Notes: generated by a model not told the origin, from the sequence alone. A stretch of 64,000 nucleotides of DNA from JANXLS01 sp035308565 (GCA_035308565.1 DATGGK010000269.1:1-64000), one strand, 5' to 3'; positions 1 through 9,311 are shown, counted from the first letter of the stretch. Program-made: numbers and translations.

Positions 1-3000
1 CGATCGTAAACGTCGCGCCCGGAAGCAGATTTGTGCCAATCACCGTGATGCGCTGCCCGCCCGATGTCAGACCAGACGCGGGCGTCACACCCGTGAGCGT
101 CGGCGTCGATTGCGTGGCGTCAACGATCTGAATCCCATTGAGCGGTGCGCGCGTGCCGTCGCCGCCGCCCGGATATTGAAACGCCTGGCTGGTGACAACG
201 CACGTCGGATTGGTCAGGCATCTGAAGACGATGTAATTTCCCTGACTGGTCAGCGTCGCTTCGGTCAGCGTCGTGGTGGTAATACTTGCGATATTGATAA
301 TTTTTCCGCCCGGATCGGTACCGCCGGGACTGGCCGCGGATTTCGCCCAATATTGTCCCGTCCGCCCAACGGTGTCGCCCGTTGCGTAAACGTACACGTT
401 GTAAATCGAGTAGGGAATGTTGTTGACCGTAACGGTCGTGAGGCCGGTATTGGTGTTGTCGAGATAGCCCTTGAGCAGCGAATCGTTGCCGCCTGTGTTG
501 CCCAGTCCGTTTCGCCACGTATTGTTGCAATTCCATGCCGCCGTCGCGGTCGTCGCCGTGCCGGAATTGTCCTTGAGCACCTGATTCGCGCCCGCCACGC
601 CCGCGCACGTGTTCCAATTGCTGGCCACCACGCCGCTCGGATCCGTGTACGCCCCGGCTGCGCCTGTCACAATATTGTTGGCATTGCCGCTGTCCTCGAA
701 ATTAATCGATATCGCGCTCGCCCCCGCATCCAACGGCAGCCCATTAATCCACTGCTGAATCGCGCTGACCGCATTCGTGTCGATGACGTTGTGCGCCAGC
801 GGCGGCATCTTGGTCGCGTCGATCGCGTTCGGCCGCAAATACAGCAGCGAGCGCGATGTATTTTGCGGCACGACAATCTTCGCGCCGGCAATGCCAAGGC
901 TGTTGCGCACGTTTCCGTATATCAAGCCTTGCGCAAGTTCCGGCGTGTCGTAACGCGCGTCGAAATATGCGTTCGTCCCGCCCGGCCGGTGGCACAGCGA
1001 GCAATTGGCATCGATGTAAGAACGCACGCGGTTATCAAGCGTGGCCGTCGTGTCGGTGACGGCAACCAATTTGGAATAGCCGGGGATCGACGCTTCCTGA
1101 ATCACCGGATTAAGCAGGCCGATGTGGTTGAGCGTGCGCAATTGGTTGTCTTGAATGCCGGTGCTCGGATACGTGAAATTCCCGTTGAGCTGCCGCGTCT
1201 TCACGCCCAGCACGCCGCCCGCATTGGTCGTGTGGCACGTCAAACATTCCGCGCGGCTCGGATAATGCCACGTCTGCTGCCGCGTGCCGCCGCCTGCGGT
1301 TTTGATCGTATAAACCTGATCTTCGCCCGCCGCCGGTTCCAAATCCGCATCCGAATAATCCGCGCGCCATTTGTACGTCACGCCGTACACGTTGCCGTCC
1401 GAACTGCGCACGATAAAGCGCGTCTCCAACCGCTGCGTGACGCTCGGATTCGTGTCATCGACGGGCAGATCGAAATGTTTCACGAAGACCGTGCCGTTCG
1501 GAAACGTCCATTCGCCCGTCGAAGCAAAACCAATCTGCTGATCGGCCGTGTACGGACTCCCGTTGTTGGGCAGAGCCATCCAGCGCATCTTTTGCGCGTT
1601 GTCGGACCACAACGGCGTGTTGACGTTGTACGGAATCAAACCCGTCGAAGGCGTCAACGCCGTGAACGGCAACGAAAACGCGCCAGTGGCCGAGAGCGTC
1701 GCCGGAATACTGCCGCTGCTCAGCGGCGGGAGCTGGCCGTTCAAATACGCCGCAATCGGCGCGCGCGAATTCAAGCCGTACGTCGCGCTGCCCGCATTGA
1801 CCGTCACGCTCACCGGGCTTGACGTCGTGCTCAAGTTTGTGTTGTCAGTCGCCGTCGCAGTAAGGCTGTACGTCCCTTGCGCGACGTTGCTCAGCGTGAC
1901 CGTAAACGGCGCCGCCGTCGCCGTGCCGGATGGGTTGCCATTGACAAAGAAATCGACTTTCGCAATCGAAGCCCCCGCGCCCGCCGTCGCCGCGGCGGTG
2001 ATCTGAAAAACCGCCGGCGCGGTAAAAGTCGCGCCCCCCAACGGCGCTGAAATGTTGACCGTCGGCGGAATCACTTGATACGTGAACGTCGCCGTCGAAT
2101 TCGGAAGAATCGTGTTGAGCGCCACGTCCTTCACGTTGTTCACGGTGAGCGTGTACGTCGTCGCGCCGGCCAGCGGCGATGTGGTTAGCGTGACGGTCGT
2201 CTGGTCCGCGGACTGCGCCGCGTTTGATATCGTGATGGGGCCGGGAGTGATTCCGTAATTGGCAATGTTTACGGCACTCGTTGGGTCCAAGGGCTCGGAG
2301 AAAACGACGGTCACTTTGGTGTTCGTGTTGACCGAAAAGACCGACGAAATCGTCGGCGGCGTCGTGTCGGCCAGTTCGCCGTAAATCACCAATTGGTTCT
2401 GCCCGCCCGCGGTGTTGTCGGCGCTCGACGGAACGTACACGCGGCCGTTCGCGACCAGCGCGCTGTTGTACTTCGCGAATCCGCCCAGAATGTCGCGATT
2501 GTTCGCGGCCTGCCCGCTGTTGTAAAGCTCCGCCAATGTCTCCGCATTCAACGCCCGCAACGTCGCTGGAATCGGCGTGGTTTGATGAATCACGTCGTTG
2601 CCGTTATCGAGCGTCCACACCCAAATAATTCCTGTCCCCGCCATGCTGCCGTTGCTCGAAAGCACCCAGTGCTGGCACCGGATCGTCGTTGCGCTCGTCT
2701 TGTCTTGCGTGAGTTGAATGTACCCGTTGCCGCCGACGGCAATCGCGTACCGCGTCATCGTGCTCGAGCCTTCGCCCATGCAAAAAATGTACGAGCCGCT
2801 CGGCCCCTGCCAATACACGGGCGAGCCTTTGCACGCGCCGCCGTTGAGCGAAATCTTCTGAATGATGCTGGCATCGTTGTTGGCATTGAAGTGAGTCATG
2901 TTGTCGCGGTCAACGATGAACATCTGCCCGGTCTTTCCCGCAGCGGCGAGCACGTGCGCTTTGCTGCCGGGTTGATCGGGAAGAAGCATGTGCCCGCCGC

Positions 3001-4003
3001 CGCCGAAATCGGCATCTCCCGAGTCGATGCTGGCCACGGCGGAGGGCATGTAGAAATCAGAAACCGTCAGGCCCACCGGCCCGAATTTCAATGCGCACTC
3101 GGCGTAGTTAACGCCGCCGGTGCTCGCGTCGTACGCGCTGGCCACGGCGCTGCCGTTGCCGGTGCTCAGATAAACGTTGCCCGACGCATCCACCGCCGCG
3201 CCGCATCCCGACTCCCAAATGCCGGCGCCTTTGCCGGTGGTGTTCGACGGGTTGACGTTAAACACATACTGCTGCGCGAGCGTGCTGGGATTGTAGCGCA
3301 TAGTCCAGCCCCAATAGGGCGTGGACACGTCCGAGTACGAAGCGAAGCTGATATAAAGCGAACCGTTCGCCAGCAGCAGCGCCGGCCGTTGCGCCTGATT
3401 TTTCGAAGTGAACGCCGGATAGGTCGCGGTGCCTACCGTGCCTCCCGGATATGAAATCAGCACCGGTCCGCCGAATTTCTCCGCGCCGGTGGACAAGTCC
3501 AGCGCGTGCAAGCGGTGCATGTACGTCGGCGTCGAGGTCTTTGAAAATGCGAGGACGTAAATCGTGTTTGTGGTCTTGTCGATCACCGGCGTCGATGTCA
3601 CGCCGACTTCCGGATACATGTTGTTGTCGCTGCCGGCGAGCAGATTGTTCGGTGACGACGTCTCGCCGGTCCCATTCATCGTCACCTGCCAATACGCGGG
3701 CTGGTTGGGCAAATCCGCATCGAACGCGTACACGCTGTTGTGCATGGTCGCGACGTAAACCACGTTGTGGACGCCGCCGCCAATGGTAATGCTCGACGCA
3801 TACAGCGGCTGCGCGTACATGATCCCGTCCACGTTGCGCGCGTACAATTTGCCGAACTGCGCGGAATTCACGTTGGATTGCGTGAGAACGGTTTCGGTGA
3901 TGTTGGCGCCCGAACGCATGGTGTCGTAGTTTTGCGTTAACACATCTATACCCGCCGCCGAAAGCGAAGTCAGCGCCAGGATCAAGCAGTAGACTCGTGT
4001 CAC
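1..4003 (-). CDS. Secreted beta-propeller / Ig-like / diheme cytochrome c fusion protein (partial)
   Basis: The reading frame is open from a GTG at 4003 to the left edge (1334 codons) and its 3' end is outside the window. The GTG follows a GAGG at good spacing and begins a typical signal peptide (VTRVYCLILALTSLSAAG). In order: a PQQ-type beta-propeller-like region (about residues 20-545, with repeated motifs such as VVYVATMHNSVYAFDAD), two Ig-like segments (about 555-730, one beginning TTPPTISSVF), a domain resembling the SO2930/HNE_0200 diheme cytochrome family (NTPLWSDNAQKMRWMALP, then haem motifs CLTCH at 920-924 and CSLCH at 1001-1005), a further segment, and the start of an IPT/TIG domain near 1305. 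It probably acts outside the cytoplasmic membrane in electron transfer or oxidation of an unidentified substrate; the substrate cannot be read from the sequence. The two Cys-x-x-Cys-His sites are direct evidence, the role is inference. Confidence 0.85.
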   Translation of the reverse strand, partial: MTRVYCLILALTSLSAAGIDVLTQNYDTMRSGANITETVLTQSNVNSAQFGKLYARNVDGIMYAQPLYASSITIGGGVHNVVYVATMHNSVYAFDADLPNQPAYWQVTMNGTGETSSPNNLLAGSDNNMYPEVGVTSTPVIDKTTNTIYVLAFSKTSTPTYMHRLHALDLSTGAEKFGGPVLISYPGGTVGTATYPAFTSKNQAQRPALLLANGSLYISFASYSDVSTPYWGWTMRYNPSTLAQQYVFNVNPSNTTGKGAGIWESGCGAAVDASGNVYLSTGNGSAVASAYDASTGGVNYAECALKFGPVGLTVSDFYMPSAVASIDSGDADFGGGGHMLLPDQPGSKAHVLAAAGKTGQMFIVDRDNMTHFNANNDASIIQKISLNGGACKGSPVYWQGPSGSYIFCMGEGSSTMTRYAIAVGGNGYIQLTQDKTSATTIRCQHWVLSSNGSMAGTGIIWVWTLDNGNDVIHQTTPIPATLRALNAETLAELYNSGQAANNRDILGGFAKYNSALVANGRVYVPSSADNTAGGQNQLVIYGELADTTPPTISSVFSVNTNTKVTVVFSEPLDPTSAVNIANYGITPGPITISNAAQSADQTTVTLTTSPLAGATTYTLTVNNVKDVALNTILPNSTATFTYQVIPPTVNISAPLGGATFTAPAVFQITAAATAGAGASIAKVDFFVNGNPSGTATAAPFTVTLSNVAQGTYSLTATATDNTNLSTTSSPVSVTVNAGSATYGLNSRAPIAAYLNGQLPPLSSGSIPATLSATGAFSLPFTALTPSTGLIPYNVNTPLWSDNAQKMRWMALPNNGSPYTADQQIGFASTGEWTFPNGTVFVKHFDLPVDDTNPSVTQRLETRFIVRSSDGNVYGVTYKWRADYSDADLEPAAGEDQVYTIKTAGGGTRQQTWHYPSRAECLTCHTTNAGGVLGVKTRQLNGNFTYPSTGIQDNQLRTLNHIGLLNPVIQEASIPGYSKLVAVTDTTATLDNRVRSYIDANCSLCHRPGGTNAYFDARYDTPELAQGLIYGNVRNSLGIAGAKIVVPQNTSRSLLYLRPNAIDATKMPPLAHNVIDTNAVSAIQQWINGLPLDAGASAISINFEDSGNANNIVTGAAGAYTDPSGVVASNWNTCAGVAGANQVLKDNSGTATTATAAWNCNNTWRNGLGNTGGNDSLLKGYLDNTNTGLTTVTVNNIPYSIYNVYVYATGDTVGRTGQYWAKSAASPGGTDPGGKIINIASITTTTLTEATLTSQGNYIVFRCLTNPTCVVTSQAFQYPGGGDGTRAPLNGIQIVDATQSTPTLTGVTPASGLTSGGQRITVIGTNLLPGATFTI

Positions 4004-4173
4004 GATGCAAGCCTCGGGGGGATTTGAGCGATGAGCGGCGAGTGCTGAGCGATGAGGGACGGCGGCAAGCGCTCCGCTTTGTAAATCAGGACTCAGCACT
4101 CAGGACTTTCTTTCGGGCGCATTTTACTGCAAAAGTTCACAATGAAAGACCGAAAAATGATAAGATGTGCTGC

Positions 4174-5388
4174 ATGAATCCCTCTCGACTCTTGGGCGGC
4201 GCGCTCGCCTTGCTGCCCCTTCTCGTTGCCGGCTGCAACCACCACGATTGTGATTGCTGCCCCGAACCAGCGGCCGGCGCCGCCGCGCCCGCGCCGCAAC
4301 AGGCCGCGAACATCCCGCAACACGCTGCACCGGACGCCGCGCCACCTTCGCCTCGAGCCGCCAAAGACGCTCTCGCTCAAGCAAAAATTCCCTTCACGCC
4401 CGATGCCTTCCTCGCCGCCGCCAGCCGCGGCGATCTGCCGCACGTGCAGCTTTTCCTGGATGCCGGACTCGCGCCCGACGCGCGCGGCCTAAACGGCCAC
4501 ACCGCGCTGATGTGGGCCGCCGCGCAAGACCGCGCCGATGTCGTCTCCGCGCTGCTCGCCGCCGGAGCCGACGTGAACGCCAAGTCCGACGACAACACCA
4601 CCGCGCTGTTCAACGCCGCCTACATGGGCAGTCTGGCCAGCGCGCGCATTCTCGTGGCCAAAGGCGCGGACATCCAGGCGCGCCGCCGCGACGGCTGGAC
4701 GCCGCTCACCGCCGCCGCAGTCAACGGCCGCGACGCGCTGCTCGACCTTCTGCTTCAACTGGGCGTGAATCCGAATCAAGCCGACGCGCAAGGTTTCACG
4801 CCGCTCATGTACGCCTCCGCCAACATTACCGAGGAAGACACCAGCGACCGCACGCTCAAAGCCGCGCAGATTCTCGTCGCGCACGCCGCCGACGTGAACG
4901 CCAAAGCCGCCGATGGCACGACCGCCTTGATGCGCGCCGCGAAAAAAGGCGAAGCGCCCATCGTCACTCTGCTGCTCGACCACGGCGCCGACATCGCCGC
5001 GCGCGACAAGGAAGGCCGCACAGCCTTGATGTACTCCGCACTGCTCAAAGCCCCGCCGCCCGCCGCCAAAGCACTACTTAAACGCGGCGCAAGCACCAGC
5101 GCGCAGGATAATACCGGCATGACCGCGCTGATGTACGCCGCGAAGCGCTTCCAGCCTGGCGTATTGAAAGCCATGCTCGAAGCCGACAAATCGAGCGTCA
5201 ACGCGCAGGATAAAGAAGGCCGCACCGCGCTGCATTGGGCCGTGTTCAAAGACCGGCCGCCCTGCATCACGCTCTTGCTTCAAGCCGGTGCGAACAAAGA
5301 GCTCAAAGACAAGCAAAACAAAACCGCGCTGGACCTGGCCAACGAAACAGGCGATGTGGCGTTGATCAAAGTGCTCTCCCAAAAGTAG
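4174..5388 (+). CDS. Ankyrin-repeat lipoprotein
   Basis: A 404-residue protein starting at ATG 4174; an in-frame ATG at 4165 is possible. It begins with a lipoprotein signal peptide with lipobox LVAG before Cys21 (GGALALLPLLVAGC), followed by a Cys/Ala/Pro-rich linker. From about residue 65 to the end it is a series of roughly nine or ten ankyrin repeats, recognisable by repeated G-TALMxAA and LLxxGADVNA motifs (for example HTALMWAAAQ and LLAAGADVNAKS). Ankyrin repeats mediate protein binding, so a membrane-anchored periplasmic scaffold or inhibitor is plausible, but no partner can be named. It is divergent from the cytochrome fusion gene on its left, about 170 bp away. A hairpin follows directly after its stop codon. 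Confidence 0.9.
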   Translation: MNPSRLLGGALALLPLLVAGCNHHDCDCCPEPAAGAAAPAPQQAANIPQHAAPDAAPPSPRAAKDALAQAKIPFTPDAFLAAASRGDLPHVQLFLDAGLAPDARGLNGHTALMWAAAQDRADVVSALLAAGADVNAKSDDNTTALFNAAYMGSLASARILVAKGADIQARRRDGWTPLTAAAVNGRDALLDLLLQLGVNPNQADAQGFTPLMYASANITEEDTSDRTLKAAQILVAHAADVNAKAADGTTALMRAAKKGEAPIVTLLLDHGADIAARDKEGRTALMYSALLKAPPPAAKALLKRGASTSAQDNTGMTALMYAAKRFQPGVLKAMLEADKSSVNAQDKEGRTALHWAVFKDRPPCITLLLQAGANKELKDKQNKTALDLANETGDVALIKVLSQK

Positions 5389-5420
5389 GACGGGGCTCCG
5401 AGCCCGTCCCGCTCATTTTT
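5388..5420 (+). terminator. Hairpin with T-run after the ankyrin gene
   Basis: GGACGGG at 5388-5394 pairs with CCCGTCC at 5403-5409, followed within ten bases by TTTTT. It overlaps the stop codon of the ankyrin gene and resembles an intrinsic terminator. It may also be one of the short palindromic repeats that are common in this genome. Confidence 0.55.
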
Positions 5421-5526
5421 CACGCAAAGGCGCAAAGAACAGCGCAAAGTTCGCAAAGAAATCTCCTCTCAAATTCATTTCTTCTTTGCGCTCTTTGCGT
5501 GCCGTTCCTTTGCGCCTTTGCGTGAA
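5418..5526. repeat. Imperfect inverted repeat built from CGCAAAG units
   Basis: The left arm (5418-5460) is made of repeated GCGCAAAG/CGCAAAG units and the right arm (about 5481-5526) is its imperfect reverse complement, both ending in TTTCACGCAAAGGCGCAAAG at the outer edge. It fills the gap between the convergent ankyrin and membrane-protein genes. A related half (CGCCTTTGCGTGAAAA) recurs in the rpoB-rpoC spacer near 61778. Confidence 0.7.
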
Positions 5527-5533
5527 ATAGAAT

Positions 5534-8167
5534 CTATCTCCAATTCAACACCCGAAATACGCCCTCGTGCCGCTTGATTCGTCCCGGCAGCGCCATCAAT
5601 TGATCGCGGTAGATACTCAACAGCACCGCCGTAGTGAAGAACGTCCCTCCGCCGACCATCATGTAGACGGCGACCGTTTGCAACTTCTCCGGAATATGGA
5701 TGAAGAAGGCCAGACTCGCGCCGTACACCAGCATCGTGCACGCGCCGGTGATGGTGGTGGCTCGCAGTTTGAAGAGCATCCCCGTGCCGACCAGCAGCGA
5801 GCCGATGACGAGAATGCCGAGTTCGTTGGCAATGCGCAGCGTCGTCCAATCCATAGTTTGGTGCGAACGTTGAATGAGCACCGCCACCGCGACAGGCATC
5901 GTCGCCAGCATGCTTCCGAACGACAAGCACAGACTTACCCAATCTTCGGATCGCCAGCTTCCAGCCGGCCCGCTCTCGCCTCCTTCCCCGTACCATCCAA
6001 TATGCCCGGCAACCAGCAGCGCCACGCCCGTTGCCGTGCTGAAAATCTCCAACTTCTCCCACGCGCTCAAATCGCTAAGTACATTAATCACCAGGAAACT
6101 CAATCCGCCTTCCACAATCGCAGTCACCACGTACCAGCGCCGCCAATATTTGTCGCGCACCATCCACGCCGCCAGCAATCCGCTCGCAATCAAGAGCAGC
6201 AACAGCACCAGCAGCGGCACATGAACGCTATCCGTGGCGATGATCAGGCGGCTCAAACTCAACAAAATCGCCGCGACGAACGACAGCGACAGCAGCGCGT
6301 TGCCACATTCGAAACAGGAATCCGACAGGCGCATGGACCGCCGGCTTCCAGCCGGCCCGCTCGCTGCAAACCGATGCGCAATCAACAGCGCCAGCCCCGC
6401 CAGCGCAAACGCCAGCGTGTAGTATTCGTCGCTGACATGCCAATAATTAAGTAATTGCCAGATCGCGCAACAGCCGGCCATCGTCGCAAGGTACACATTG
6501 TACCCCTTCTTTCCAAAAACGCCGGCGAACACATAAAATAGCGTCGCTTCGACAAAGAAAAGCGACATCAACAAATTCGTATTCTCCCCCCGAATAGCTG
6601 CGTAGACATGCTCCGGAAACGCGTGGAACGCCGAACCAAACACCGCCGCGATCATCACTCCCGTGGCAAGTTGCGCCACGCGCGCAAGCGGCTGTTCTGC
6701 CGTGTGCCCGCGGTACAAACGCGCCGCGACGATGTACATAATTGGCACGAGCATCAACCACGGCGCCATCGCCACCGTCGTCTTCAATCCAAGCAGCGAC
6801 AGCCATCCGCGCGCCGCCAGCAGCGTGGCCACCGCCGTTGCGAAGAAATACGTCGCCGACAACATCGGTTTGCTGTGCCGGTACACATACGCGCCAACCC
6901 GCGCCGACACCGCCGCGACAATCATCGCCAGCACATACGTCACGTCGATTTTGTACGGCCAGCCTTCGTTCAGGAATGTGTAGGTGTCGCGAAGATGCAG
7001 TTCCAGCCCCAGCACCACTGGCACGATGCACAAGAAAACCCCCAGCGGATACGCCACTCGCGCCAGCGATCCCGTTTGTAGTTCCGCCTTTAGGCGTTTC
7101 CCTTCCGTTGAAAACGCATTCAACGAATTCACCAACAGCGCCGTCACCGCCAGCGCAACAATCGCGACTTCCTCATTGATCTCGATCGCCAATAACTTCA
7201 CTGCAATGACTTCCGCCCAAAGAAACGTGAACGCCGCCAGATACAAGAACGCGCTCGCTCGTTTTACAACCAAGTCGGAGTAGACGTATGCATACGTTCC
7301 CGCGATGACTAAGCCCAGCGCCAGAAGTTGCAGCATCCGTTTGTCTGCGATTTCGGGTATGTAACGCAAGCCCCAATGCTGCACATACGGATAATACAAC
7401 CACCCCGCCAATTGCGCGCCCAACAGCAGCATCAGCCCGCTCGACATCACCGCGATGCCCGACCAGAACGACGCAAGCCCAAAGCGCTTGCGCGAAAACG
7501 GCCCGTCCGGCGGAAACGCGCGCTCCGCGTGAATCGCAATTAGTCCAATAATCACCATTAATGTAGATGGCGCCGCAATCTCCCAAAGTTTACGTACGTG
7601 TTCGTCGGCCAAAATCAGCAGCCCCGTCAGTGTAATGCCAAGTATCGATACATACACAAACACCGGCTGCTTTAATATTCTCGCCGACGCCGCGTACAGC
7701 ACACAGCACACCACTCCCGCCATCCACAAATGTCCTTCGAGCGTCACCAATTCTTGCGCGTGATAAAACCAGAGATTCAGCGGCATCACCATGCACGCCA
7801 GCAGCGTGATCGCCTGCCCCGCGATTTGATGCCGCGTGTATCTCAGCATCGCCGAGCCGCCGCCCAGCAGCGACAGCGTCGCCGCGCCCATCGCCGCGGC
7901 GACCACCATTTTGTTTTCGAACACGCCCACCGCCCACATCCACACCACCATCCCCAGCACCAGCAGCCCCGCGCCAAACGTCATCAAGTATTGCAAACTG
8001 CGTGGATCCAGCAGCAGTTCGACCAGCCGCCCGTTCGTAGTCCCGCCTTTAGGCGAAAGGCCAACGCCGCCGTTATTTTTTTCATTGCGTTGCGCCGAAT
8101 GACTTTCATCCGCGCTCGAATTATCAGCCGCCCCCGCGCCGCCCGAACCGTCCCGCACCGTATCCAT
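5534..8167 (-). CDS. Giant polytopic membrane protein of unknown function
   Basis: An 877-residue protein. ATG 8167 is chosen because GGGGAGG lies about seven bases upstream; a TTG two codons earlier is less likely. The first 45 residues are polar, then the protein is almost continuously hydrophobic, with more than twenty probable membrane segments by eye and short charged loops, ending in a basic tail (RIKRHEGVFRVLNWR). I do not recognise the family; the size and topology recall bacterial DUF2339/DUF2157-type membrane proteins, but no motif confirms this. Four copies of two short palindromic repeat families lie inside the gene and are translated in frame, for example as LSPKGGTTNG near the N-terminus and SGPAGSRRS in a loop. 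It is convergent with the ankyrin gene. Confidence 0.8.
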   Translation of the reverse strand: MDTVRDGSGGAGAADNSSADESHSAQRNEKNNGGVGLSPKGGTTNGRLVELLLDPRSLQYLMTFGAGLLVLGMVVWMWAVGVFENKMVVAAAMGAATLSLLGGGSAMLRYTRHQIAGQAITLLACMVMPLNLWFYHAQELVTLEGHLWMAGVVCCVLYAASARILKQPVFVYVSILGITLTGLLILADEHVRKLWEIAAPSTLMVIIGLIAIHAERAFPPDGPFSRKRFGLASFWSGIAVMSSGLMLLLGAQLAGWLYYPYVQHWGLRYIPEIADKRMLQLLALGLVIAGTYAYVYSDLVVKRASAFLYLAAFTFLWAEVIAVKLLAIEINEEVAIVALAVTALLVNSLNAFSTEGKRLKAELQTGSLARVAYPLGVFLCIVPVVLGLELHLRDTYTFLNEGWPYKIDVTYVLAMIVAAVSARVGAYVYRHSKPMLSATYFFATAVATLLAARGWLSLLGLKTTVAMAPWLMLVPIMYIVAARLYRGHTAEQPLARVAQLATGVMIAAVFGSAFHAFPEHVYAAIRGENTNLLMSLFFVEATLFYVFAGVFGKKGYNVYLATMAGCCAIWQLLNYWHVSDEYYTLAFALAGLALLIAHRFAASGPAGSRRSMRLSDSCFECGNALLSLSFVAAILLSLSRLIIATDSVHVPLLVLLLLLIASGLLAAWMVRDKYWRRWYVVTAIVEGGLSFLVINVLSDLSAWEKLEIFSTATGVALLVAGHIGWYGEGGESGPAGSWRSEDWVSLCLSFGSMLATMPVAVAVLIQRSHQTMDWTTLRIANELGILVIGSLLVGTGMLFKLRATTITGACTMLVYGASLAFFIHIPEKLQTVAVYMMVGGGTFFTTAVLLSIYRDQLMALPGRIKRHEGVFRVLNWR
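5953..5975. repeat. Palindromic repeat, family A, inside the membrane-protein gene
   Basis: GCCAGCTTCCAGCCGGC followed by CCGCTC. One base differs from the perfect palindrome at 6340. It is read in frame as part of SGPAGSWRS. Confidence 0.7.
6340..6362. repeat. Palindromic repeat, family A, inside the membrane-protein gene
   Basis: GCCGGCTTCCAGCCGGC (7-bp arms, 3-base loop) followed by CCGCTC, as in the copy at 5953. It is read in frame as part of SGPAGSRRS. Confidence 0.75.
7078..7096. repeat. Palindromic repeat, family B, inside the membrane-protein gene
   Basis: GTAGTTCCGCCTTTAGGCG, one base different from the copies at 8037 and 61680; its core CGCCTTTAGGCG is a palindrome. Translated in frame (GKRLKAELQ region). 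Confidence 0.7.
8037..8055. repeat. Palindromic repeat, family B, inside the membrane-protein gene
   Basis: GTAGTCCCGCCTTTAGGCG, identical over 19 bases to the intergenic copy at 61680. Translated in frame within LSPKGGTTNG near the N-terminus. Confidence 0.75.
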
Positions 8168-8251
8168 AAGCAACCTCCCCTCGACCGTTTGAAAACCTGC
8201 CCCAATCGGTACTGAGGAAGTTGTCGAAAAAGGTTACAGCCCATTGAATTT

Positions 8252-8278
8252 CCCTCTCCCCCGCCCGCGGGGAGAGGG
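8252..8278. repeat. Palindromic repeat, family C (CCCTCTCCCC / GGGGAGAGGG)
   Basis: Perfect 10-bp arms around a 7-base loop, in the gap between the divergent membrane-protein and exported-protein genes. A related copy lies inside hsdM at 17258. Confidence 0.75.
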
Positions 8279-8393
8279 ACGGCACACGCGCGAACGCTCG
8301 CCCTGTTGACTTGCGCAAACCGCGCAATGGCCGTAAGCTTTCCGTGAATCCCCGGATGCGTGAGCGGCGCGCGATGCTATAAGGAGTTTTGCG

Positions 8394-8939
8394 ATGCGAT
8401 TATTTATGGTGGCGAGTCTCGCCCTCGCGCTTGCGTTTGGAAGCGAGCGGGCCAGAGCCGCGGATGGCCGCACGAAAATTCAGTTTCAGTTCGACGGCGC
8501 CAACCCAACCTCCAGCCGTCTCGTGGCGCGGATCGATGTCTCTGCCGCGATTGGGCCGTTGCTCAGCAGCGGCGGCTCGCACGACGAAGACCTCAAGCTT
8601 CAAACCATCACCTTGACCATCGGCAGCGCGAAGTTCGTCGCGTACACGGACATCTTCGGCCGCACTGTCGAAGACGTGAGCAGCGACCCGCCGCAGCCGT
8701 TCTCGTCCAAGCTCAGCGCCAGCGGCAAAATTCTTTTCATCACGGCCACTGGCTACAACTTGCAAGACCTTCTCCCCGTCGGCACGGCCCAATCCGGTTC
8801 GTTCAGCATCGACATCGACGTTTCGGTGACCAATACTTTCCCAGGGGACAACCCACCCACGACAATCAGTTTGAGCCAGCAGCACATCACGTTCAATTAC
8901 GCGCTCAAGGGGACGAAGGTGATGGGGAAGAGTATATAG
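8394..8939 (+). CDS. Small exported protein of unknown function
   Basis: A 181-residue protein starting at ATG 8394, with AAGGAG seven bases upstream. It has a clear signal peptide (MRLFMVASLALALAFG, cleavage probably after RARAA). The mature part is rich in beta-strand-like alternation and Ser/Thr, for example KIQFQFDGANPTSSRLVARI and FSIDIDVSVTNTF, with no Cys and no recognisable catalytic motif. I do not recognise the family; it could be an adhesin-like or matrix protein. It stands alone and is followed by a hairpin at 9159 that may end its transcript. Confidence 0.75.
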   Translation: MRLFMVASLALALAFGSERARAADGRTKIQFQFDGANPTSSRLVARIDVSAAIGPLLSSGGSHDEDLKLQTITLTIGSAKFVAYTDIFGRTVEDVSSDPPQPFSSKLSASGKILFITATGYNLQDLLPVGTAQSGSFSIDIDVSVTNTFPGDNPPTTISLSQQHITFNYALKGTKVMGKSI

Positions 8940-9158
8940 ACGCGCGGACGGCGCGAGGCGCGCCTGGTTATAAGGCGCGGGGCTGCGTCGAGGTGAAGAA
9001 GGAATAAACGGCGTGGCGTGGCGGCGGATTCGGCAAGGCGGGCCGGCGTGTGGACGTATGACTGAATCGTTCGCACAAGGCTCCTTTGAGCGTGCAGGTC
9101 CAATGGATCGTGTCGGATTAGGTTAAGCCTCTCTCCCGACGCCAACGCTTAACAACAG
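8940..9158. other. Non-coding stretch, nothing recognised
   Basis: No open frame with a convincing start or protein-like composition was found on either strand between the exported-protein gene and the hairpin at 9159. It contains a GCGCGAGGCGCGCC-type GC palindrome near 8949. Confidence 0.5.
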
Positions 9159-9187
9159 CGCCGCGCCGATCTTTGGCGGGGCTTTTT
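9159..9187 (+). terminator. Intrinsic terminator
   Basis: GCCGCGCC pairs with GGCGGGGC (7 of 8 pairs) around a short loop and is followed by TTTTT. It lies between the exported-protein gene and the promoter of the split tRNA gene. Confidence 0.65.
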
Positions 9188-9220
9188 CGGAAAGGTTGCC
9201 GTTACTCGGCGAGGAATCGG

Positions 9221-9248
9221 TTGCGAAGTTGCTCGCAGTTGGTATAGT
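9221..9248 (+). promoter_or_regulatory. Sigma70-type promoter of the original tRNA-Thr gene
   Basis: TTGCGA (9221-9226) and TATAGT (9243-9248) with 16-bp spacing, ending 25 bases before the first base of the tRNA 5' half at 9274. This is where a tRNA promoter should be, which suggests the left border is the native chromosomal upstream region and that the tRNA gene was split by an insertion. Confidence 0.65.
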
Positions 9249-9271
9249 CCAACGTACCGCTGTTAAAACGC

Positions 9272-9311
9272 GCGCCAACTTAGCTCAGTGGTAGAGCAAT
9301 GCTTTCGTAAA
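9272..9311 (+). repeat. Left attachment repeat (truncated tRNA-Thr 5' half)
   Basis: Forty bases identical to 27960-27999. From 9274 they match tRNA-Thr through the D arm and anticodon loop; after 9311 the tRNA similarity stops, so no functional tRNA is made here. Confidence 0.85.

Noticed and set aside
110..1822. Plus-strand open frame of 570 codons, very Arg-rich
   Set aside because: It is antisense to the propeller/cytochrome gene, whose minus-strand frame has a signal peptide, haem motifs and conserved domains. The same applies to the frame at 2393-3454.
9274..9311. Second tRNA-Thr gene
   Set aside because: Only the 5' half up to the anticodon loop is present; the rest does not fold into a T arm or acceptor stem.
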